DNA from: Streptosporangiaceae bacterium
GTDB lineage: Bacteria > Actinomycetota > Actinomycetes > Streptosporangiales > Streptosporangiaceae
Length of the DNA: 5,075 nucleotides
Direction of reading: 5' to 3'
NCBI GenBank assembly: GCA_030045215.1
Contig: JASIBJ010000278.1
Coordinates: 1 to 5,075 of the forward strand
Notes under the pieces: model-generated
What the model saw: the letters and a program-made list of their open reading frames with translations, nothing else
The model's database searches: none
What the model was told of the DNA's origin: nothing
Shown here: in pieces, positions 1 to 4,573 of the stretch
Layout of the letters: each line of letters begins with the position of its first letter
How positions within the stretch are numbered: the first letter of the stretch is position 1
Translations under genes and position numbers: made by a program

Positions 1-2
1 CC

Positions 3-935
3 CAGGGTCCGGTGGCGCTGGCCGGTGGCAGCGCACCGTTGTGGCCACTCGCGACCGGCCTACTCGCGGCCGCGGCATTCGGCCTGGTCGTGGCCGGTGA
101 CCGCGCGGCGGCCGAGGTCCCGGCAGCGGCACTGCGAGCGCGGGCACGCACCATCGGCCAGATGTCCGCCGCAGTGCTGAACCTGGACGCGCGGCGCGTG
201 ACCACGGCGTATCGCGGGGCCGTAGGCACCTACGGGCGGGTCAGGCTCGCGATCGGCGTGCCGCTTCGGCGCTGGCTCGTGCTGCCGTGGCGTGACCTCA
301 CCGCCCTGGTACGCGCGCCGTCGAGACTGGCGTGGTCGGCGCTGCTCTCGTTCGGGGCGGTCGGCCTGGGTGCGCTGGCGGTGCGGTCCCCGCACGCGGC
401 GCTGCTGTCGCTGGCCGCCGCCCTCACCATGGGCTACTTCGCCGCGGCCGGGTTGTGCGAGGGCGCGCGACTTGACGGCGACGACCCCAGCCGGTCCCGG
501 CAGCTGCCATTCCGCTACGAGACACTGGTCTGGTGGCACGCCATCGTGCCGAGCCTGGTGCTGGCCGTGTTCGCTGGCGGCCCAGCGGTAGCGCTCGCAG
601 TGCTGACCGGCCACCTCCGGATGCTGGCGCTCGTGGCGGTCGCGATTCCGGTGCTGGTCGGCGGCGCGCTGGTCAACTCGTTCCGCGGCGAACTCGAAGG
701 CCGCATGTTCGAGGGCTTCGACACGCCGCTCGGCAACTCTTCGGGCGTGACGATCTCGCTTTGGTACGTGACCGGGCCGCTACTCGCGATCGCCCCGATG
801 ATCTTCCTGCTGTACCGGTCTATCTCATCGGTCACGGCAGGACCCACAGTCTGGGCGGCAGTGCTCTCGACCGCGCTGGCGGTCTGGCTCGCGAGTATCG
901 CTCGCGGGCGGGCCAGGCGCCTGCGGTCAACCTAG
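3..935 (+). CDS. Multi-pass membrane protein, 3' part (5' end outside window), possibly a DUF6297-like ABC-transporter-associated protein
   Basis: This is an integral membrane protein of unknown function. A GTG at 12 is the first possible start in the window, but the codons before it are open to the edge and no ribosome binding site precedes it, so the gene probably begins upstream. Counting from that GTG (307 residues), hydrophobic segments lie at about 9-28, 108-123, 126-148, 174-200, 203-221, 249-267 and 277-296, giving about seven membrane helices. A basic, Arg/Ala-rich soluble stretch at 30-105 joins the first helix to the rest, and the C-terminus is Arg-rich (RGRARRLRST), as expected for a cytoplasmic end. 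From memory, uncharacterised membrane proteins beside an ABC ATPase occur near mfd in Streptomyces, and the general layout recalls DUF6297; this is a weak family assignment. No catalytic motif is visible. It ends 28 bp from the convergent bldC-like gene. Confidence 0.72.
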   Translation, partial: QGPVALAGGSAPLWPLATGLLAAAAFGLVVAGDRAAAEVPAAALRARARTIGQMSAAVLNLDARRVTTAYRGAVGTYGRVRLAIGVPLRRWLVLPWRDLTALVRAPSRLAWSALLSFGAVGLGALAVRSPHAALLSLAAALTMGYFAAAGLCEGARLDGDDPSRSRQLPFRYETLVWWHAIVPSLVLAVFAGGPAVALAVLTGHLRMLALVAVAIPVLVGGALVNSFRGELEGRMFEGFDTPLGNSSGVTISLWYVTGPLLAIAPMIFLLYRSISSVTAGPTVWAAVLSTALAVWLASIARGRARRLRST

Positions 936-942
936 ACGTCAG

Positions 943-954
943 GCGGGAGACCGC
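943..954. terminator. Small GC hairpin between convergent genes, possible weak bidirectional terminator
   Basis: GCGG (943-946) pairs with CCGC (951-954) around a GAGA loop, a GNRA-type tetraloop, with one possible extra G-U pair outside. It is the only hairpin in the 28-bp gap between the membrane protein stop (935) and the bldC-like stop (964). There is no U tract and the stem is only 4-5 bp, so a terminator role is a guess from position. Confidence 0.2.
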
Positions 955-963
955 TATCGGCGC

Positions 964-1164
964 TTAGGCCGAAGGGTCGGCAGTCGCCTCGGTGCCCTCG
1001 AGGAGTTCGCGGACCTCTGCCTCACGGAACCTTCGGTGACCGCCCGGGGTCCGGATGCTGCTAATCCGACCCGAGGCCGCCCACCTCGTGACGGTCTTTG
1101 GGTCGACGCGGAAGAGCGTGGCCACTTCCCCCGGAGTGAGCAAGCGCTCACTAGTGCCATCCAT
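964..1164 (-). CDS. bldC: BldC-like MerR-type helix-turn-helix DNA-binding protein
   Basis: This is a 66-residue, single-domain transcription regulator of the BldC/excisionase branch of the MerR superfamily. Residues 8-30 form the helix-turn-helix (LLTPGEVATLFRVDPKTVTRW), and residues 33-55 the wing and following helix (SIRTPGGHRRFREAEVRELL). The core is nearly the same as I recall for Streptomyces BldC, including FRVDPKTVTRWA and GGHRR(F/Y)REAEV, and the family length is about 68 residues. There is no effector-binding or dimerisation domain; known BldC binds DNA direct repeats as head-to-tail oligomers and delays development in Streptomyces. I chose the ATG at 1164 because AAGGGGGA precedes it by 8 bases; an in-frame ATG at 1206 would add 14 residues outside the domain and has no such site. 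The gene stands alone, convergent with the membrane protein gene. Many actinomycetes carry several paralogues, so orthology to Streptomyces bldC itself is unproven. Confidence 0.9.
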   Translation of the reverse strand: MDGTSERLLTPGEVATLFRVDPKTVTRWAASGRISSIRTPGGHRRFREAEVRELLEGTEATADPSA

Positions 1165-1172
1165 CGTGCTTG

Positions 1173-1180
1173 TCCCCCTT
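1173..1180 (-). promoter_or_regulatory. Ribosome binding site of the bldC-like gene
   Basis: AAGGGGGA on the minus strand lies 8 bases before the ATG at 1164. It decides that start over the upstream in-frame ATG at 1206, which would place this site inside the coding sequence. Confidence 0.75.
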
Positions 1181-1233
1181 GGTGGACTCCCGAGCCTCTG
1201 TCGCAAGTGTCGCAGATGTTCGCTAACTTGGCT

Positions 1234-1262
1234 AACCTAACGACAAAGAACGTTTTTGTCCT
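1234..1262 (-). promoter_or_regulatory. Putative sigma-70-type promoter of the bldC-like gene
   Basis: On the minus strand, AGGACA (1257-1262; four of six match TTGACA) is followed after 17 bases by TAGGTT (1234-1239; fits TAnnnT). Transcription would begin near 1227, leaving a leader of about 60 bases before the ATG at 1164. The box sequences are imperfect, but the spacing and position are right and no better pair was seen. Confidence 0.4.
1242..1260. promoter_or_regulatory. Palindrome in the bldC promoter spacer, possible operator
   Basis: GACAAA (1242-1247) and TTTGTC (1255-1260) are perfect inverted arms around GAACGTT. They sit almost wholly inside the proposed -35/-10 spacer, the usual place for a repressor site. 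The regulator is unknown; the same element could also simply be part of the promoter. Confidence 0.4.
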
Positions 1263-1291
1263 AAGAGTCCGAACACATGTGTGCGCTACGC

Positions 1292-1312
1292 AAAATTTAG
1301 GTTAAAAATTAG
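1292..1312 (+). repeat. AT-rich direct repeat AAAATTTAG / AAAAATTAG, candidate BldC-type site
   Basis: Two nine-base units (1292-1300 and 1304-1312) match at eight of nine positions and start 12 bases apart; each holds an AATT core (1294-1297 and 1307-1310). As I recall the work on Streptomyces BldC, it binds AT-rich direct repeats with AATT-like cores. The repeats lie upstream of a bldC-like gene, so autoregulation is a reasonable inference, but it is not shown by sequence alone. Confidence 0.35.
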
Positions 1313-1439
1313 CCTTCTCAGCTAAACAATCCCGAACTACTGCGCTCCAGCCGAACGATGTCCAGGCTCGGCCCGGCGACGACCAGTCGTCTGCGGCCTG
1401 AAAACTGCGGACACCGGAGGCCGCCCACATGCGGCTGCC

Positions 1440-1485
1440 CTCCGTGCGGCCGCGGGCCAGCCGCCGGGCAGAGCCGAGCACGGAG
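1440..1485. repeat. GC-rich inverted repeat in the long intergenic region
   Basis: CTCCGTGC (1440-1447) and GCACGGAG (1478-1485) are perfect complements separated by 30 bases, and GGC/GCC inside can extend the pairing. It could be a structured leader element or a small-RNA hairpin. In DNA this GC-rich, an 8-bp match can arise by chance. Confidence 0.3.
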
Positions 1486-1583
1486 CGGCCGGGCTAGAGC
1501 GCGTGCGAGCACCCTGGGCGGCTGGCTGCGTGCCGCGATGCGACTTGACCTGGCCCCGGCCACGCCGGCGCCACGGACGCAAT

Positions 1584-1841
1584 ATGCTCAGTTACGTTAT
1601 GCGCGCAACGATGTCCTACACGATCTTGAGGTTGCTGCTGTTCTTCGCGGCCCTCATCGTGCTCTACTTCCTCGGTATCGGCGGGATCGCGCTGGTCGCT
1701 CTCGCCGCGCTGATCAGCGCCCTGATCAGCTTCGTAGTTCTGTCGCGGCTGCGCGACTCGATGTCGGCCTCGCTGTTCGCCAAGGTGACCCGGTTCCGCG
1801 AGCGGCTAGATGAGGGCACCAGGTCCGAGGACATCGACTGA
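1584..1841 (+). CDS. Small two-helix membrane protein, DUF4229-like
   Basis: This is a small membrane protein of unknown function. Counted from the ATG at 1611 (76 residues), hydrophobic helices lie at about 4-21 and 25-45, separated by a Gly-containing turn (LGIGGI). A basic then acidic cytoplasmic tail follows (SRLRDS, RFRERLDEG, ending RSEDID). The pattern of two helices plus a charged tail with RxRLxEGxRxED resembles actinobacterial DUF4229 proteins, though I recognise it by layout more than by motif. Three in-frame ATGs compete (1584, 1599, 1611). I give 1584 because a weak GGA lies six bases before it, but the conserved-looking part begins MSYTILRLLLF at 1611, which has no visible ribosome binding site. 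Its stop is 13 bp from that of the convergent sulfurylase/kinase gene, with no hairpin between them. Confidence 0.75.
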   Translation: MLSYVMRATMSYTILRLLLFFAALIVLYFLGIGGIALVALAALISALISFVVLSRLRDSMSASLFAKVTRFRERLDEGTRSEDID

Positions 1842-1854
1842 GCCACAGCTACAG

Positions 1855-3447
1855 CTACTGGGTCTCAGCCGCGAGCCAGCCGCCGGCCTCAAGCAGGCGC
1901 AACACCGCGGCAACCGCCTCGCTGCGGCTCAGCACCGAGGTGTCAATGACGAGCTCGGCATCGACTGGCTCCTCGTATGGGTCGGAGACGCCGGTGAAGT
2001 GGCTGATCACCCCGGTCCTGGCCTTGGCGTACAAGCCCTTGCGATCGCGCGCCTCGCACACCTCGACCGGTGTCGCGACATGGATCAGGAAGAAGTCGCC
2101 CACCTCGCTGACCATCCTGCGAACTCGCGCCCTGGCGGCGGCGAACGGCGCGATCGGCGCGCAGATCGCGATGCCGCCGTGCCGTGCGACCTCCGCCGCG
2201 ACGAAGCCGATCCTGGCGATGTTCAGGTCGCGGTCGGCACGGGAGAACGTCAGGCCGGACGAGAGCAGCTGACGGACCAGGTCGCCGTCGAGCAGCGACA
2301 CCTGCCGGTCACCGCGTTCGGACAGGATGTCGCTGAGGTCCCTGGCGATCGTGGACTTTCCCGATCCGGACAGGCCGGTGAGGAACAGCACCAGCCCGCG
2401 CTCGGATCGCGGCCTCCGGACCCGCCTGAGTTCGCGCGCGACAGGCGCCGGAGTGAACCAGGCCGGGATATCGCTGCCGGCATCCAGCAGATCGCCGAGC
2501 TGATCGGCAGACAGGTCCTCCATCTCAATGCCCGCCTCGATGAGCGCGAGCGGCCGCCAGACCTCGGCGCGGGGATCGTAGGCCCAGTCTCCTGACTGCA
2601 GTACCGGGATCGATGCGGCCGCGGCCATTGCCGGTTCGTCCGCGGGCAGGGCGGCGTCGGACATCAGGTGGGTCGCGCCATAAGCGGCTGCGACGCGCGC
2701 GCAGGCCGCCAGTTCGCGGGCCCGGGCGTTCGGGTCGGCGACCGCATCACCGCGCGGCGCGAGCGGCACCGGAACCACCAGTGAGCCGGCCGGAAGGCTC
2801 GAGGTAGCGGCCAGCACGGTCCTGACCAGTGCCTGCGCGTTCTGCACGACGTCGATCGGCCCGCTCACGAGCGGCAGCACGAGTACTTGCGCACGCAACT
2901 GCCCGGAAAGGTGCCTGAGCTGCCCGATCTGGCGGCTGTTCAGCGGTGCCCTCGTCGCATAGGCGAGCACGGGCCCGTCGCCGAGCCTGGCTCTCGTCTG
3001 CGCCGGAGTCAGCATCAGCCGCCGGAACGGGCCGTGCTCCAACTCGCGGTTGGCGATGACCGGGCCAGCCAGCCGCACCAGGTCAGGCCCGGCTGTCCCG
3101 TCCACCGAGGGAGCGCGCAACGGCGTGCGCTCGGTGATCTGCAGGACCGCTACCGGGGTCCCCTCGGGATCGGCCAGCGAAAGCCGGTGCGGGCCCTCGG
3201 TGCCGTAGTCAGGCGGTGCCAACTCGGCCGGCACGTCCAGGGCCACCACGATCGGGAAGGGGGTGCCGTCTGCGAGCTGCCACGCCGTCCGGACCGCCGC
3301 GACGTCGGCGTCGGTCATGAAGCCGTGAAGCGGAGCGAGCGCGCCGGAGAGCAGCAGTTCGAGGTCGGCGATCTCATCCGGCGTGAGAGTGTAAGCGAAC
3401 GGGTCGGCTATCCCTGCCATCGGCGCAGCCTCGGTTCCAGCAGTCAC
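1855..3447 (-). CDS. cysC: Adenylylsulfate (APS) kinase with N-terminal, apparently inactive ATP sulfurylase domain
   Basis: The C-terminal part phosphorylates APS with ATP to give PAPS, the sulfate donor for sulfotransferases and sulfate reduction; the protein should be cytosolic. In the 530-residue form from GTG 3447, residues 21-150 resemble the ATP sulfurylase N-terminal PUA-like domain (APLHGFMTDADV, PFPIVVALDVP). About 158-340 resemble its catalytic domain, and about 350-526 are APS kinase. The kinase keeps its P-loop GLSGSGKST (358-366), DGDLVR (387-392), FSRADRDLNIARI (401-413), APIAPFAAAR, KGLYAKAR and FTGVSDPYE. The sulfurylase motifs are lost: QTRNPLHxxH reads ATRAPLNSRQ (164-173) and GRDHAGPG reads SDAALPAD. 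GTG 3447 is preferred over ATG 3459 because GGAGGGG lies just upstream of it. Annotation pipelines would call it a bifunctional Sat/CysC; I infer only kinase activity. The methyltransferase gene lies upstream on the same strand. Confidence 0.93.
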   Translation of the reverse strand: MTAGTEAAPMAGIADPFAYTLTPDEIADLELLLSGALAPLHGFMTDADVAAVRTAWQLADGTPFPIVVALDVPAELAPPDYGTEGPHRLSLADPEGTPVAVLQITERTPLRAPSVDGTAGPDLVRLAGPVIANRELEHGPFRRLMLTPAQTRARLGDGPVLAYATRAPLNSRQIGQLRHLSGQLRAQVLVLPLVSGPIDVVQNAQALVRTVLAATSSLPAGSLVVPVPLAPRGDAVADPNARARELAACARVAAAYGATHLMSDAALPADEPAMAAAASIPVLQSGDWAYDPRAEVWRPLALIEAGIEMEDLSADQLGDLLDAGSDIPAWFTPAPVARELRRVRRPRSERGLVLFLTGLSGSGKSTIARDLSDILSERGDRQVSLLDGDLVRQLLSSGLTFSRADRDLNIARIGFVAAEVARHGGIAICAPIAPFAAARARVRRMVSEVGDFFLIHVATPVEVCEARDRKGLYAKARTGVISHFTGVSDPYEEPVDAELVIDTSVLSRSEAVAAVLRLLEAGGWLAAETQ

Positions 3448-3450
3448 GTT

Positions 3451-3457
3451 CCCCTCC
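3451..3457 (-). promoter_or_regulatory. Ribosome binding site supporting the GTG start of the APS kinase gene
   Basis: GGAGGGG on the minus strand, followed by AAC and then GTG (3445-3447), is a strong site at normal spacing counted from its GGAGG core. It overlaps the alternative ATG at 3457-3459, which has only a weak AAGG before it, so the GTG start (four residues shorter) is favoured. Confidence 0.65.
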
Positions 3458-3470
3458 ATGCGGCCTTACA

Positions 3471-3484
3471 CCCCGCTGACGGGG
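3471..3484 (-). other. Short GC hairpin in the leader of the APS kinase gene
   Basis: CCCCG (3471-3475) and CGGGG (3480-3484) pair around a four-base loop, about 25 bases before the kinase start and about 70 bases after the methyltransferase stop. It has no U tract. It might reduce read-through from the methyltransferase gene or structure the kinase leader; no known riboswitch pattern was recognised. Confidence 0.25.
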
Positions 3485-3553
3485 GGTCGGTCCTGCACAA
3501 CTGCCGGATCTACACCGCATCCCGAGGCTACCGGAATGCGCGGCTCAGCCTCG

Positions 3554-4396
3554 CTATTCGAGCACCCTGGCAAACCTGTCCTCTGGCCTGCGGACGACGT
3601 AGCGGAGCTCGTCGTGATCGCAGCGCAGTCGCCCGAAGGCCAGCCGGCTGACCAGCCTGGCGGTGAGCCGGGCGCGGCCGGGCGAGCTGGTCTGGTCGCG
3701 GTGCGCGACGATCAGCCCGTGTCGGCTCAGGAACGCCTCGATGCCGCGCGGGGAGGCCACCCGTTCGTAGATGGCCGGATGGGGGCCTGGCTGGCCTGGC
3801 CTGCTGGCCCGCCAGGCCAGGCTGCGGAGCACGTCGGGCATTCTGCGATCGAGGAAGCCGACGGCGCTGCCGGGGTCGGTGAAACGCAGCATCAGCAGCC
3901 CGCCGGGTCGCAGCGACGCGACCAGCCGCCCGAGAACCACGTCGGCATGGCTGATCCGGTGCAGGAGCAGCGAGCAGTGCACGATGTCGAAGGATCTCGG
4001 CCTCAGTGCCACCAGCCGGAGGTCGCCGAGTGCAGCCTCGGCCAGATCGGCCCGTCCGGCGACCGCCGCCCGCGTCACCGGCGACTCGTCGTCGATGTAG
4101 CAGATGTCCACGATGTGACCGCGGGCGCGCAGTGCGGCGAGGTCGAGGTCATGGCCGGCGGTCGTGCAGCCCGCCTGCAGTACCGAGATCACGCGGCCCG
4201 GCCGCCGGGCGGCGTGCTCAAGTGCAAACCTCGTGAACACGCCTGCCGCACCGGTCGCCGCCGTCGCGGCGGACGCGGACTGCCGGTCAGCGACGGGAGC
4301 CGCGCGCTTGCGGTGCAGCCCTGGACCGGCGCGGATCGCCACGCCCGGAACACCCTGAGCGCTTTTCACGAATCCATAGAGTAGCGCTCCGAACAC
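3554..4396 (-). CDS. Putative class I SAM-dependent methyltransferase
   Basis: This 280-residue soluble protein probably transfers a methyl group from S-adenosylmethionine; the substrate is unknown. The Rossmann-like core spans about 66-175. Motif I is VISVLQAGCTTAG (69-81), with acidic residues at the end of the next strand (VDICYIDDES, about 97-105). Motif post-II is SFDIVHCSLLLHRI (135-148), and motif III is LRPGGLLMLRF (162-172). The glycine loop is weaker than the usual (D/E)xGxGxG, as the acidic residue is Q and only one early glycine is kept. Residues 1-60 are Ala-rich and low in recognisable features, and the C-terminal 90 residues are Arg-rich. The start is a GTG at 4396 with only a weak upstream GGA; a GTG at 4369 is possible. 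It may be co-transcribed with the APS kinase gene downstream (gap about 106 bp) and is divergent from mfd. A degenerate, non-catalytic member cannot be excluded. Confidence 0.82.
   Translation of the reverse strand: MFGALLYGFVKSAQGVPGVAIRAGPGLHRKRAAPVADRQSASAATAATGAAGVFTRFALEHAARRPGRVISVLQAGCTTAGHDLDLAALRARGHIVDICYIDDESPVTRAAVAGRADLAEAALGDLRLVALRPRSFDIVHCSLLLHRISHADVVLGRLVASLRPGGLLMLRFTDPGSAVGFLDRRMPDVLRSLAWRASRPGQPGPHPAIYERVASPRGIEAFLSRHGLIVAHRDQTSSPGRARLTARLVSRLAFGRLRCDHDELRYVVRRPEDRFARVLE
3791..3820. repeat. Perfect 10-bp inverted repeat inside the methyltransferase gene
   Basis: CTGGCCTGGC (3791-3800) and GCCAGGCCAG (3811-3820) are exact reverse complements separated by 10 bases, so both DNA and mRNA could form a stable hairpin. 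It lies in the codons for the WRASRPGQPGP region. The surrounding bases are a run of GGCCTG/GGCTGG units, which may have arisen by slippage. Confidence 0.55.
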
Positions 4397-4404
4397 TGTC
4401 CGTA

Positions 4405-4415
4405 CTCAATTTGAG
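4405..4415. promoter_or_regulatory. Small palindrome CTCAA-T-TTGAG upstream of the methyltransferase start
   Basis: Five-base inverted arms around a single T lie nine bases before the GTG at 4396, in a short AT-richer patch. The position would suit an operator or a site overlapping the translation start region, but the arms are short and no regulator family is recognised. Confidence 0.25.
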
Positions 4416-4472
4416 CCCGCAGTGACCACGGCGCGTCCATGCGCCTGCCCGCCGCCGGGCCGAGCGTGTCAG

Positions 4473-4479
4473 TAGACTA
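4473..4479. promoter_or_regulatory. Possible -10 box for mfd, with an overlapping -10-like box on the other strand
   Basis: TAGACT (4473-4478) fits the actinobacterial TAnnnT -10 on the plus strand, about 95 bases before mfd. The same bases read TAGTCT (4474-4479) on the minus strand, towards the methyltransferase gene. No good -35 box was found 16-18 bases away on either strand. Confidence 0.27.
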
Positions 4480-4505
4480 GGAGCATCCCGCCGCACGGGC
4501 GCTCA

Positions 4506-4520
4506 GCCAGCCTCGCTGGC
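4506..4520 (+). other. Hairpin in the probable mfd leader
   Basis: GCCAGC (4506-4511) and GCTGGC (4515-4520) pair perfectly around a CTC loop, between the possible -10 box and the mfd start. It could structure the mRNA leader; it has no U tract and no known function. Confidence 0.3.
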
Positions 4521-4564
4521 GACCCCGATGCGTCCTGTCGCGGGCCATCAGTGCTGCCCAAGAT

Positions 4565-4569
4565 AAGGA
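4565..4569 (+). promoter_or_regulatory. Ribosome binding site of mfd
   Basis: AAGGA ends four bases before the ATG at 4574 and is the only Shine-Dalgarno-like sequence nearby. It supports that ATG as the start. Confidence 0.6.
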
Positions 4570-4573
4570 CATC

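Larger units (their letters stand above)
1233..1304. repeat. Widely spaced inverted repeat TAACCTAA / TTAGGTTA, with a central ACACATGTGT palindrome
   Basis: TAACCTAA (1233-1240) and TTAGGTTA (1297-1304) are exact 8-bp reverse complements. The minus-strand -10-like TAGGTT lies in the left copy, and the right copy gives TAGGTT on the plus strand. Between them ACACATGTGT (1273-1282) is a perfect 10-bp palindrome. A second partial copy, GCTAAC, occurs at 1222-1227 and again at 1231-1236. The near-symmetric arrangement suggests a shared control region for divergent transcription. Confidence 0.45.
1165..1583. other. Gene-free region between divergent bldC-like and small membrane protein genes
   Basis: No convincing gene is present in these roughly 420 bases. 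The part from 1221 to 1330 has 44 G/C in 110 bases (about 40%), against the GC-rich surroundings, and holds the promoter-like boxes, palindromes and direct repeats listed separately. From about 1350 to 1560 it is strongly GC-rich. Open frames there give Arg/Pro/Ala-rich translations with no domain and no ribosome binding site, so I regard them as chance. That GC-rich part contains an inverted repeat (1440-1447 with 1478-1485). It may be a long 5' leader for the downstream gene, an unrecognised small RNA, or a decayed gene; the sequence does not decide. Confidence 0.6.

Noticed and set aside
1165..1206. Upstream ATG at 1206 as the start of the bldC-like protein
   Set aside because: It would add 14 residues not seen in the family and would bury the good AAGGGGGA site that serves the ATG at 1164.
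1318..1345. Possible tRNA T-loop on the minus strand (AGTTCGGGATT)
   Set aside because: The conserved A of GTTCRA is missing and no acceptor, D or anticodon stems fit around it.
1318..1582. Minus-strand and plus-strand open frames in the GC-rich intergenic region, including a Cys-containing stretch (CGHRRPPTCGCPPCG)
   Set aside because: The cysteines suggested a zinc-binding peptide, but there is no ribosome binding site, the composition is that of random GC-rich DNA, and the frame overlaps the membrane protein gene out of phase.
1855..2595. Long plus-strand open frame opposite the 3' half of the APS kinase gene (starting at 1810)
   Set aside because: It is a shadow of the kinase gene: the translation is Arg/Gly/Asp/Gln-rich without domains, while the minus-strand frame gives clear APS kinase motifs.
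3458..4384. A 308-codon plus-strand open frame opposite the methyltransferase gene
   Set aside because: The product is low-complexity (Gly/Arg/Ala/Gln-rich) with no recognisable motif, and the minus strand has ordered methyltransferase motifs with proper GC codon bias.
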